The notes under the pieces were generated by a model. It did no database searches and had not been told where the DNA came from. It saw nothing but the letters and a program-made list of their open reading frames with translations. From NCBI GenBank assembly GCA_044233745.1, contig JBIIJN010000052.1, forward strand, positions 1 through 18,669: DNA of 18,669 nt, read 5' to 3'. Below are positions 1-5,848 of the stretch, piece after piece. The number at the start of each line of letters is the position of its first letter. Within the stretch, counting starts at the first letter, position 1. Source of the stretch: UBA6165 sp044233745 (GTDB lineage Bacteria > Bacteroidota > Bacteroidia > Flavobacteriales_D > Crocinitomicaceae). The position numbers were made by a program, and so were the translations under genes.

Positions 1-632
1 TTCATGTCCTTCTTTGTGGTGATTTTGATGTTTTCCTCATTGCCATCAATCACATGAATGGGAATTCCGCTTTTTTCGACTACTGTAGCATCATCAGTAA
101 AAGCAGGTTCAAAAGGCTGTTTATACGCTTTTATCAAAATCCCACGCTGAAAAACCTGGGGTGTTTGTGTGTAAACAAAAGCTTCTTTGTTGACGCCTTT
201 ACTGCCATCTTCCGTTTTGATTCTCAAGGAACCGTGTGGACGAACGGCAGGTACAGCGGCGCGCAATATTTGTGCACTCTCAAAACATCTTTTTATGGTT
301 TCATGCGTCACCAAAGGGCGCACACCATCGTGAATCGCAATCAAATCACCCGTAGCATGGTTGATAGCATTTTTTACCGATTGAAAACGGGAGTCGCCAC
401 CAGTAACAATGCGGTGTTCAATGTGAAAATTGTATTCTTCGCATATAGTTGACCAATAATCAACCCAATCGGCAGGTAAGGTGAGAATGAGCTCCATTTC
501 TGGGTCATAATCATGAAATAGCTGAATGGTGTGCATCAAAACGGGCAGACCATTTATTGGAAGAAACTGTTTGGGTATTTGAGAACCCATTCTTTTTCCA
601 AGTCCCGCCGCTGTAATGATAACCGAGTTCAT
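1..632 (-). CDS. ispD: 2-C-methyl-D-erythritol 4-phosphate cytidylyltransferase, 3' end beyond the window
   Basis: Translating the minus strand from the ATG at 632 gives 210 continuous codons to the left edge with no stop. IspD joins CTP and methylerythritol 4-phosphate in the cytosolic MEP pathway of isoprenoid synthesis. The N-terminus has the nucleotide-binding signature AAGLGKRMGSQIPKQF (residues 8-23), with the Gly-rich turn, Arg14 and Lys21. Next come TGGDSRFQSVKNA (77-89) and IHDGVRP (100-106), all typical of the family. The visible end, GNEENIKITTKKDM, matches the usual C-terminal motif, so only about 10-20 residues should be missing for a family length near 220-230. The gene lies 61 bp downstream of queA on the same strand and has no terminator between them, so co-transcription is likely (inference). 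Confidence 0.93.
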   Translation of the reverse strand, partial: MNSVIITAAGLGKRMGSQIPKQFLPINGLPVLMHTIQLFHDYDPEMELILTLPADWVDYWSTICEEYNFHIEHRIVTGGDSRFQSVKNAINHATGDLIAIHDGVRPLVTHETIKRCFESAQILRAAVPAVRPHGSLRIKTEDGSKGVNKEAFVYTQTPQVFQRGILIKAYKQPFEPAFTDDATVVEKSGIPIHVIDGNEENIKITTKKDM

Positions 633-693
633 GTCTGCAATTTTTTACGAAAATAAACAATTTCGTTATAGGAAAAAATATTTCTTCGGACGA

Positions 694-1749
694 TTACAAA
701 ATCAACATGGCATCGCCATAGGAATAGAATCGATACTTTTCCTTAATGGCTTCGTTGTAGGCTTGTATCATCAAATCGTGACCCATAAATGCAGACACCA
801 TCATCAACAAAGTTGAATAAGGTGTATGGAAATTAGTTACCATTGAGTTGGCAATACTAAAGTCGTAAGGCGGATAAATGAACTTGTTGGTCCAACCATC
901 GAATGGCTTCAACATACCGTCAGTGGATACCGATGTTTCAATTGCTCGCATAGAGGTTGTACCAATGGCACAAACACGCTTATCTCTTTCCTTCGCTCCA
1001 TTGATGATATCGACACTTCTCTGCGGAATAATGACTTGTTCAGAATCCATTTTGTGTTTGGTCAAATCTTCAACCTCAACAGATCGAAAAGTCCCTAAAC
1101 CAACATGTAATGTGATTTCAGCGAAGTTAACTCCTTTAATTTCAAGGCGTTTCAATAACTGTTTAGAAAAGTGTAGACCAGCAGTTGGAGCAGCCACAGC
1201 ACCTTCATTCTTAGCAAAAACCGTTTGGTAATATTCTTCGTCGTCTGGTTCAACTTCGCGCTTGATATATTTCGGGAGCGGCGTTTCACCAATATCTGTA
1301 ATTTTTTGTTTAAACTCTTCGTACGGTCCATCAAATAAGAATCTCAAAGTACGTCCTCTAGAAGTGGTATTGTCAATTACCTCAGCCACCAAGGATTCAT
1401 CGTCTCCGAAGTATAATTTGTTGCCAATACGAATTTTGCGCGCTGGATCAACCAAAACATCCCATAGAATGCTTTCTCTGTTTAATTCGCGCAACAAGAA
1501 AACTTCAATTTTAGCGCCAGTTTTTTCTTTGTTACCATATAAACGAGCAGGAAAAACTCGCGTATCATTCAAAATCATGACATCACCATCGTCAAAATAC
1601 TCCAAGATGTCTTTGAACATGCGATGCTCAATTTTCCCAGTTTCCCTGTCAATAACCATTAATCGGCATTCATCACGATTTTCGCTGGGATGACTGGCAA
1701 TTAATTCTTCTGGAACATCAATCTTGAATTCTGACAACTTCATTTTCAT
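694..1749 (-). CDS. queA: S-adenosylmethionine:tRNA ribosyltransferase-isomerase
   Basis: This 351-residue protein has the normal QueA length. QueA transfers and isomerises the ribose of AdoMet onto preQ1 at position 34 of tRNAs, giving epoxyqueuosine, a late step of queuosine synthesis in the cytosol. Recognisable blocks are the N-terminal FKIDVPEELIASHPSENRD, the LNDTRVFPARLYG block near residue 60, ETPLPKYIKRE, AVAAPTAGLHFS and HVGLGTFRSVEVEDLTKH. The start is one of two close in-frame ATGs (1749 and 1743); the first is used here, but nothing decides between them. A -7-like box lies about 60 bp upstream. The gene is divergent from tRNA-Ser and precedes ispD. It looks intact. Confidence 0.96.
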   Translation of the reverse strand: MKMKLSEFKIDVPEELIASHPSENRDECRLMVIDRETGKIEHRMFKDILEYFDDGDVMILNDTRVFPARLYGNKEKTGAKIEVFLLRELNRESILWDVLVDPARKIRIGNKLYFGDDESLVAEVIDNTTSRGRTLRFLFDGPYEEFKQKITDIGETPLPKYIKREVEPDDEEYYQTVFAKNEGAVAAPTAGLHFSKQLLKRLEIKGVNFAEITLHVGLGTFRSVEVEDLTKHKMDSEQVIIPQRSVDIINGAKERDKRVCAIGTTSMRAIETSVSTDGMLKPFDGWTNKFIYPPYDFSIANSMVTNFHTPYSTLLMMVSAFMGHDLMIQAYNEAIKEKYRFYSYGDAMLIL

Positions 1750-1809
1750 AAGACAATCTCAATTTAAATAAGTTATAATACAAACGCCCGTGCAAGGCAA
1801 AAAAGTTTG

Positions 1810-1817
1810 CAAAAGTA
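1810..1817 (-). promoter_or_regulatory. Putative -7 box (TACTTTTG) for queA-ispD
   Basis: On the minus strand TACTTTTG matches the Bacteroidota -7 consensus TAnnTTTG. It would start transcription near 1803, leaving a leader of about 50 nt before queA. I see no TTG at the expected -33 spacing, so support is moderate. It lies back to back with the tRNA-Ser -7 box on the other strand. Confidence 0.45.
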
Positions 1818-1858
1818 CAAAATTTTATGGCACTAATACTGAATGCGTTAAAAACAAC

Positions 1859-1866
1859 TATCTTTG
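1859..1866 (+). promoter_or_regulatory. Putative -7 box (TATCTTTG) for tRNA-Ser
   Basis: TATCTTTG fits the Bacteroidota TAnnTTTG consensus and sits 12 bp upstream of the first base of the mature tRNA, as expected for a dedicated tRNA promoter with a very short 5' leader. No good TTG is seen at the usual -33 distance. Confidence 0.6.
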
Positions 1867-1878
1867 CGCTCCCAAAAT

Positions 1879-1966
1879 GGAGAGTTGTCCGAGTGGTTGA
1901 AGGAGCACGCCTGGAAAGTGTGTATACCTCAAAAGGGTATCGAGGGTTCGAATCCCTCACTCTCCG
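1879..1966 (+). tRNA. tRNA-Ser (anticodon GGA)
   Basis: This is an 88-nt class II tRNA read by hand. The acceptor arm GGAGAGT (1879-1885) pairs with ACTCTCC (1959-1965), with discriminator G1966. The anticodon stem CACGC (1906-1910) pairs with GTGTG (1918-1922) around the loop CTGGAAA, which places anticodon GGA at 1913-1915. The T-arm GAGGGTTCGAATCCCTC is canonical. The long variable arm expected for tRNA-Ser is present. CCA is not encoded (CAAG follows). It decodes UCC and UCU. The gene stands alone, with its own -7 box and terminator. Confidence 0.97.
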
Positions 1967-1972
1967 CAAGTA

Positions 1973-2005
1973 AAATCTCTTGAGCTTTGCTCGAGAGATT
2001 TTTTT
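1973..2005 (+). terminator. Rho-independent terminator of tRNA-Ser
   Basis: AAATCTCTTGAGC (1973-1985) pairs with GCTCGAGAGATTT (1989-2001), 13 bp including one wobble, around a TTT loop. It runs straight into a T tract (to 2005). The hairpin begins 7 nt after the tRNA end. Confidence 0.9.
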
Positions 2006-2016
2006 GTTTTGAGTGT

Positions 2017-2045
2017 CGAAAACCCTAAGTTTTCGTAAGCGAAAA
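2017..2045. repeat. Two overlapping, mutually exclusive small hairpins
   Basis: CGAAAAC (2017-2023) can pair with GTTTTCG (2029-2035). Alternatively TTTTCG (2030-2035) can pair with CGAAAA (2040-2045). The shared middle arm makes the two folds exclusive. The segment lies between the tRNA terminator and the tandem array. It may be terminator debris; no function can be assigned. Confidence 0.4.
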
Positions 2046-2050
2046 AACAA

Positions 2051-2475
2051 AAAAATCTCAGCTTGCGACTGAGCAAGCTATGAGATTTAACTTGCAAGGT
2101 CTCCCCCAAATGGGATCACGTGAGTAATCCCTCAAATATTCAAAATCGAATAAAAAATCTCAGCTTGCGACTGAGCAAGCTATGAGATTTAACTTGCAAG
2201 GTCTCCCCCAAATGGGATCACGTGAGTAATCCCTCAAATATTCAAAATCGAATAAAAAATCTCAGCTTGCGACTGAGCAAGCTATGAGATTTAACTTGCA
2301 AGGTCTCCCCCAAATGGGATCACGTGAGTAATCCCTCAAATATTCAAAATCGAATAAAAAATCTCAGCTTGCGACTAAGCAAGCTATGAGATTTTACTTG
2401 CAAGGTCTCCCCCAAATGAGATCACGCAAGTAATCCCCTACATCTTTAAAAGCGAATGAAAATAAAAAATCTCAC
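2051..2475. repeat. Tandem array of ~102-bp units with terminator-like hairpins
   Basis: Units start at 2055, 2157 and 2259 with an exact 102-bp period, and by direct comparison these three copies are identical. A fourth, diverged unit (2361-2468, about 108 bp) has several substitutions and a changed tail. The first bases of a fifth follow (2464-2474). Each unit holds a long imperfect hairpin: in copy 1, 2053-2066 pairs with 2073-2088, with a two-base TA bulge. Read on the minus strand this hairpin ends in a T run, like an intrinsic terminator. A second, smaller hairpin (GGGAT/ATCCC) encloses the palindrome TCACGTGA; the fourth copy has lost both. The stretch 1967-2593 contains no credible gene. 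The minus-strand unit shares GCAAGTnAAATCTC...GAGATTTTTT with the tail and terminator of the neighbouring tRNA-Ser. Confidence 0.93.
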
Positions 2476-2543
2476 CTAACTATTGCAGCTTTGTGAATTT
2501 CGCCAAACCATTCTTAACAGACCAATAGTTCAAACTCAGGGTG

Positions 2544-2571
2544 AAAAAAAAAGACGCCCGAGAGCGTCTTT
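2544..2571 (-). terminator. Rho-independent terminator of the superoxide dismutase gene
   Basis: On the minus strand AAGACGC pairs with GCGTCTT (2551-2557 with 2564-2570) around a 6-nt loop. A run of T residues follows (A tract 2544-2550 on the plus strand). It lies about 25 bp after the sod stop codon. Confidence 0.9.
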
Positions 2572-2593
2572 AAAAATTTCTAGTCAGCAATCG

Positions 2594-3193
2594 TTATTTT
2601 GCTGCTGCAAATCTTTTAGCTACCTCACCCCAATTAATCACATTGAAAAATGCGTTAATATAATCCGGACGACGGTTTTGGTAATTTAAGTAGTACGCAT
2701 GTTCCCAAACATCTAAACCAAGAATTGGTGTGCCACTGCATCCTTCGCCCATCAAAGGGTTATCCTGATTTGGCGTTGAACAAATTTCGAGTTTACCATT
2801 GCTCACACACAACCAAGCCCAACCTGATCCAAATCGCGTTGCGGCGGCTTTTGCAAATTCATCTTTGAAGTTTTCAAACGTTCCGAAAGCATCGTTGATG
2901 GCTTGAGCCAATTCACCAGTTGGATTCCCACCAGCATTTGGCGCCATGATTTCCCAGAAAAGATTGTGGTTGTAAAAGCCCCCGCCGTTGTTTCTTACTG
3001 CTGGTTTGTCTTTACATAAGGCCATGATTTCTTCAATAGACTTTCCTTCAAGGTCAGTCCCTGCAATAGCTGCATTCAAGTTATTGGTGTATGCCGCGTG
3101 ATGTTTTCCGTGGTGGATTTCCATTGTACGGGCATCAATATGAGGCTCTAAAGCTTCGTAAGCATAAGGTAAATTTGGTAGTACAAATGACAT
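2594..3193 (-). CDS. sodA: Superoxide dismutase, Fe/Mn family (Mn-type features)
   Basis: This 199-residue enzyme converts superoxide to oxygen and hydrogen peroxide. The four expected metal ligands are visible: His27 (EIHHGKHH), His76 (FYNHNLFW), Asp161 and His165 (LDVWEHAYY). Two features favour the manganese type over the iron type: NNGGGFYNH lacks the Gln that FeSOD carries there, and Gln143 lies in PNQDNPLMG. The position usually occupied by His in GGHxNH is Phe73, so metal preference (Mn or cambialistic) cannot be fixed from sequence. There is no signal peptide, so the protein is cytosolic. It is a single-gene unit with a near-consensus promoter and a clear terminator. Confidence 0.95.
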   Translation of the reverse strand: MSFVLPNLPYAYEALEPHIDARTMEIHHGKHHAAYTNNLNAAIAGTDLEGKSIEEIMALCKDKPAVRNNGGGFYNHNLFWEIMAPNAGGNPTGELAQAINDAFGTFENFKDEFAKAAATRFGSGWAWLCVSNGKLEICSTPNQDNPLMGEGCSGTPILGLDVWEHAYYLNYQNRRPDYINAFFNVINWGEVAKRFAAAK

Positions 3194-3218
3194 AATTTCA
3201 ATTTTTTAATTAGTGCTT

Positions 3219-3250
3219 CAAAATTAACAATTTTAAATCATTTTAATCAA
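3219..3250 (-). promoter_or_regulatory. Promoter of the superoxide dismutase gene (TTG-N21-TAATTTTG)
   Basis: On the minus strand TTG (3248-3250) is followed after 21 bp by TAATTTTG (3219-3226), matching the Bacteroidota TTG/TAnnTTTG consensus with acceptable spacing. Transcription would begin about 20 bp upstream of the sod ATG. The rest of 3194-3418 is AT-rich and shared with the divergent sigma factor gene, for which I found no clear box. Confidence 0.7.
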
Positions 3251-3418
3251 CGCTTCTTGGGCTAATTTGTTTATTTCATAAATTGAAAATATCATTTCGG
3301 AAAGCGAAAGTGGTATTTCAGGATAAATATGCGCCCATTGTCAAAATTTAATGCAACCCTCATGCAATTCAATACGTTAAAGTAATATAAATCAAGATCT
3401 AACTCAAATATTGCGCTT

Positions 3419-4288
3419 ATGAGACAGTTAAAGATCGGTAAACAAATTACCAATAGAGAGCATGCCTCATTGGATAAATATTTGCAGGAAGTTGGACGTG
3501 AACCTTTAATCACTTCAGATGAGGAAGTACTACTGGCTCAAAGAATCCGAAAGGGAGATTTGAATGCATTGGAAAAACTCACCAAAGCCAACTTAAGATT
3601 CGTGATTTCTGTTGCCAAACAATATCAAAATCAAGGGCTTCCTCTACAAGATTTGATAAACGAGGGCAATATGGGTTTGATAAGAGCAGCTGAAAAATTC
3701 GATGAAACACGCGGATTTAAGTTCATATCATACGCTGTTTGGTGGATTCGTCAATCTATTCTTCAGGCATTGGCTGAACAAGCACGCATTGTTAGGCTGC
3801 CATTGAATAAAATCGGCACCTTAAATAAAATCAATAAAGCCTATTCGCTACTCGAACAGGAAAATGAAAGACCTCCCACAGCCGAGGAGTTGTCGGATCA
3901 CCTAGAAATGCACGTTGATGATATCCGCAAGGCACTAAGTCATTCTGCGCGACACAGCTCTATTGATGCGCCTATCAACGATAACGATGATTCATCTGCG
4001 ACACTCGTAGATTTTATGTCGAATGGTGATTTTCCTTCTCCAGACTCAGAAATGTTGAAACAATCACTCAAAAGGGAAATTGAACGCTCACTTTCCACTT
4101 TGAGCTACCGAGAACGATGCATCATCAATATGTTTTATGGATTAGATGGCACAATGCCCTTATCCTTAGATGAAATTGGCTTCAAATTCGACCTCACCAG
4201 AGAGCGCGTGCGACAAATCAAAGAAAAAGCCATCCGAAGATTGAAGCATACTTCACGCTGTCGTCATCTCAAATTGTATTTGGGTTAA
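3419..4288 (+). CDS. rpoD: RNA polymerase sigma-70 factor, RpoD/SigA family (short Bacteroidota type)
   Basis: This 289-residue sigma factor has the short form of Bacteroidota primary sigmas: no region 1.1, region 1.2 from LDKYLQEVGREPL (18-30), and region 2 with ANLRFVISVAKQYQNQGL and RGFKFISYAVWWIRQSI (98-114), which opens the -7 element. Region 3 includes RIVRLPLNKIG (123-133). Region 4.2, LTRERVRQIKEKAIRRLKH (259-277), recognises the -33 TTG. The N-terminal MRQLKI and C-terminal YLG are typical. The linker and region 4.1 (DNDDSSATLVDFM, LSYRERCIINMFYGLDG) differ from the usual LTxREADVIRLYFGLxG form as I recall it. It could therefore be a second RpoD paralogue and not the main housekeeping sigma. 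It ends immediately against the convergent ygiD remnant. Confidence 0.9.
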   Translation: MRQLKIGKQITNREHASLDKYLQEVGREPLITSDEEVLLAQRIRKGDLNALEKLTKANLRFVISVAKQYQNQGLPLQDLINEGNMGLIRAAEKFDETRGFKFISYAVWWIRQSILQALAEQARIVRLPLNKIGTLNKINKAYSLLEQENERPPTAEELSDHLEMHVDDIRKALSHSARHSSIDAPINDNDDSSATLVDFMSNGDFPSPDSEMLKQSLKREIERSLSTLSYRERCIINMFYGLDGTMPLSLDEIGFKFDLTRERVRQIKEKAIRRLKHTSRCRHLKLYLG

Positions 4289-4609
4289 TTATTGGATATA
4301 CAACGAGGTCATGGTCAATGCCCCAGCAATTGGTTTATCATTGAAGAAATTTATTTGCTCATCTTTTCCTTTAAGCGCTAAAATGTACAACATCGGCAAA
4401 TAATGCTCAGGTTTAGGAATCGCCAAGCGCAAAGATTTACCTAATTTTTGAAATTCAGTCAAGCGGCTAAAATATTCATTGGCGATATGCGATTTGATAA
4501 TCGAATCCGCTTCTTTGGCCCAATCGAAAGAGAACTGTTCATCCAAACGACGCAATACACGATCAGTTTGGAATGTGCCAACACAAGCAAATTGTCTTTG
4601 GAAATTCAA
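4289..4609 (-). pseudogene. 3' fragment of a ygiD-type (LigB/4,5-DOPA extradiol) dioxygenase gene
   Basis: The encoded segment VLRRLDEQFSFDWAKEAD..., then LRLAIPKPEHYLPMLYIL and INFFNDKPIAGALTMTSLYI, matches the C-terminal third of YgiD-type LigB dioxygenases. It covers roughly the last 90 of a normal 260-280 residues and keeps the PxPEHYLPxLY block. The metal-binding N-terminus is missing. There is no ATG; the frame opens with a TTG inside unrelated sequence. The residues before RRLDE (VGTFQTDRV) sit where the family has a GSGNIVHN-like motif and look scrambled. The stop codon abuts the sigma factor stop with no gap. It is best read as a truncated, non-functional gene; a sequencing or assembly error is a less likely alternative. 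Confidence 0.75.
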
Positions 4610-4613
4610 AACA

Positions 4614-4891
4614 TTAGAATAGATGGTTGTTCTTCTTGGAAAACACGCTGTTTTCAGATACTAAAGTGTAGAACTTTGAATTGTCCAGGTGGGTTAACTC
4701 TAATAGATTTTTATTCACTGTTACCTGAGCACCTGGACCAACCCCATGCCAATGGAACTATAAAAATTGCCAGCTGTAACACTGCTTATTGCGGAGTACT
4801 AAGTGGCAAACGCAAATTTTGTTAGCGTAACTGTAGTACCGACGCCGCCAATTGTTGCAGTTTCAAAAGTACTATCATTTAAATACTTGGT
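4614..4891 (-). pseudogene. Decayed coding sequence, family unknown
   Basis: On the minus strand one frame opens at 4891, is broken by TAG at 4799-4801 and then continues sensibly: NDSTFETATIGGVGTTVTL before the stop and YSAISSVTAGNFYSSIGMG after it. Near 4740 the likely coding frame shifts to one reading GVGPGAQVTVNKNLLELTHL and later LDNSKFYTLVSENSVF, ending at TAA 4614-4616. The Gly/Thr/Val-rich composition resembles the beta-sandwich repeats of secreted proteins, but I recognise no family. This is an interpretation by eye of a broken reading frame. The remaining stretch 4892-5034 is AT-rich and I see nothing in it. Confidence 0.35.
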
Positions 4892-5034
4892 TTAGGAATA
4901 AAAAAAAGGATATTACCGCAACTAAAAAAGCAAACAGTAGTTTTGAAAAGAATAACGTCTTTTCATGATTGAATAATGATAATTTTAGCAAATTTACTAT
5001 GAACTCGCTTAATGCGTCCGACGAGTTAATAAAA

Positions 5035-5745
5035 TTATTTTATGATGTTAATTTCCTTTCCTTTTCGCAGAAAGTAAACTGTAGCAAAAATCGTAGTCAA
5101 AAAAGGAGCCAGCATAGCACCAATCAAAGGCAACATGAATAGCAAAGAAAATAGCGCACCGAAAGCCATCATCATCAGAGGATTTGCAATGGCATACTTC
5201 CAACTCCTGCCAATAGGCACCATATTGCGCTCAAGCGAATAATCCACAAAATTAAATCCTATGAAAAATGCCTTCAAAACAAACAAAATATAGGGAGATA
5301 TTTCAGACAAATTGCCAATCCAAGCAATTAGAAACCACAAGCCCATAACAATGCTGCTGAAAATAAAACCCGTCGCTAAAATCCCTATGGTGCGTATCAA
5401 CTCTTGCATCAAACGCTCAAAATTGAATGCGTATTCCCTTCCGGTAAGTATCGTATCACAGCGCTCCGACAACAAAGCCATTATTGGAGAAAATAAGGTA
5501 ATGACCGTAAATTCAAACAACATTTGTGTGAACCACAACACACCCGACTTGAACCAATAACCTATCTTGGCAAAAAAACCCAGCTCCTCAGTATTTACCT
5601 CATTTACAGAATCATATGCCCCAATACTCCACATAAATGACACATAAATTAGGGTCACAATAAACCCGGGTATGAGGTATTTGTAAATCGAACTGTCCTT
5701 GAGAATTTTCAAGGTGTTTTCATACAATAGATTCCAATTCATCAC
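5035..5745 (-). CDS. EI24 domain / CysZ-like multi-pass membrane protein
   Basis: This 236-residue, strongly hydrophobic protein has about five to six predicted membrane segments: around residues 22-42, 65-90, 112-140, 145-165 and 188-225. The motif FNFVDYSLERNMVPIGRSW, followed by a hydrophobic segment with LPLIGAMLAPF, is characteristic of the EI24 family (PF07264). That family includes the bacterial sulfate transporter CysZ. The transported substrate cannot be inferred: there are no sulfur genes nearby, and Bacteroidota members are mostly uncharacterised. Two adjacent ATGs (MMNW) are possible starts. It is divergent from pheT with about 100 bp between them. The segment upstream contains GATATTTTG, a near-miss to the TAnnTTTG box. 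Confidence 0.85.
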   Translation of the reverse strand: MMNWNLLYENTLKILKDSSIYKYLIPGFIVTLIYVSFMWSIGAYDSVNEVNTEELGFFAKIGYWFKSGVLWFTQMLFEFTVITLFSPIMALLSERCDTILTGREYAFNFERLMQELIRTIGILATGFIFSSIVMGLWFLIAWIGNLSEISPYILFVLKAFFIGFNFVDYSLERNMVPIGRSWKYAIANPLMMMAFGALFSLLFMLPLIGAMLAPFLTTIFATVYFLRKGKEINIIK

Positions 5746-5817
5746 AAGTAATTTTACGCGAAGTTAGAAGCAAAATATCATGCATGTGAATTCAAGCGCT
5801 AATTTTACAAGAATCAC

Positions 5818-5846
5818 TACTTTTAGCGCCTGAAAATAAAAGCGCT
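5818..5846 (+). promoter_or_regulatory. Possible promoter box and small hairpin in front of pheT
   Basis: TACTTTTA (5818-5825) differs from TAnnTTTG in its last base and lies 23 bp before the pheT ATG. AGCGC (5825-5829) can pair with GCGCT (5842-5846) around a 12-nt loop, ending 2 nt before the start codon. Both are weak signals. There is no room for a T-box or for a phe leader peptide if transcription starts here. Confidence 0.25.
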
Positions 5847-5848
5847 TT

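Noticed and set aside
1718..2050. 110-codon minus-strand reading frame across tRNA-Ser containing RDSNPRYPFEVYTLSRRAPSTTRTTLHF
   Set aside because: The text is the antisense translation of the tRNA-Ser gene. Such frames are a familiar source of spurious protein annotations.
2051..2475. CRISPR-like array
   Set aside because: The whole 102-bp unit repeats, with no variable spacers, and there are no cas genes.
1879..2475. Integration site of a genomic island at tRNA-Ser
   Set aside because: No integrase, no second copy of the tRNA 3' end as a direct repeat, and only housekeeping genes follow.
2594..3193. Iron-type superoxide dismutase
   Set aside because: The Gln is in the C-terminal position (Gln143, PNQDNPL) and the NNGGG motif lacks the FeSOD Gln, so the Mn-type or cambialistic reading is better supported.
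4448..4825. 125-codon plus-strand frame between the sigma factor and the EI24 gene
   Set aside because: It is antisense to the recognisable ygiD fragment and to the decayed remnant, and has no recognisable motifs.
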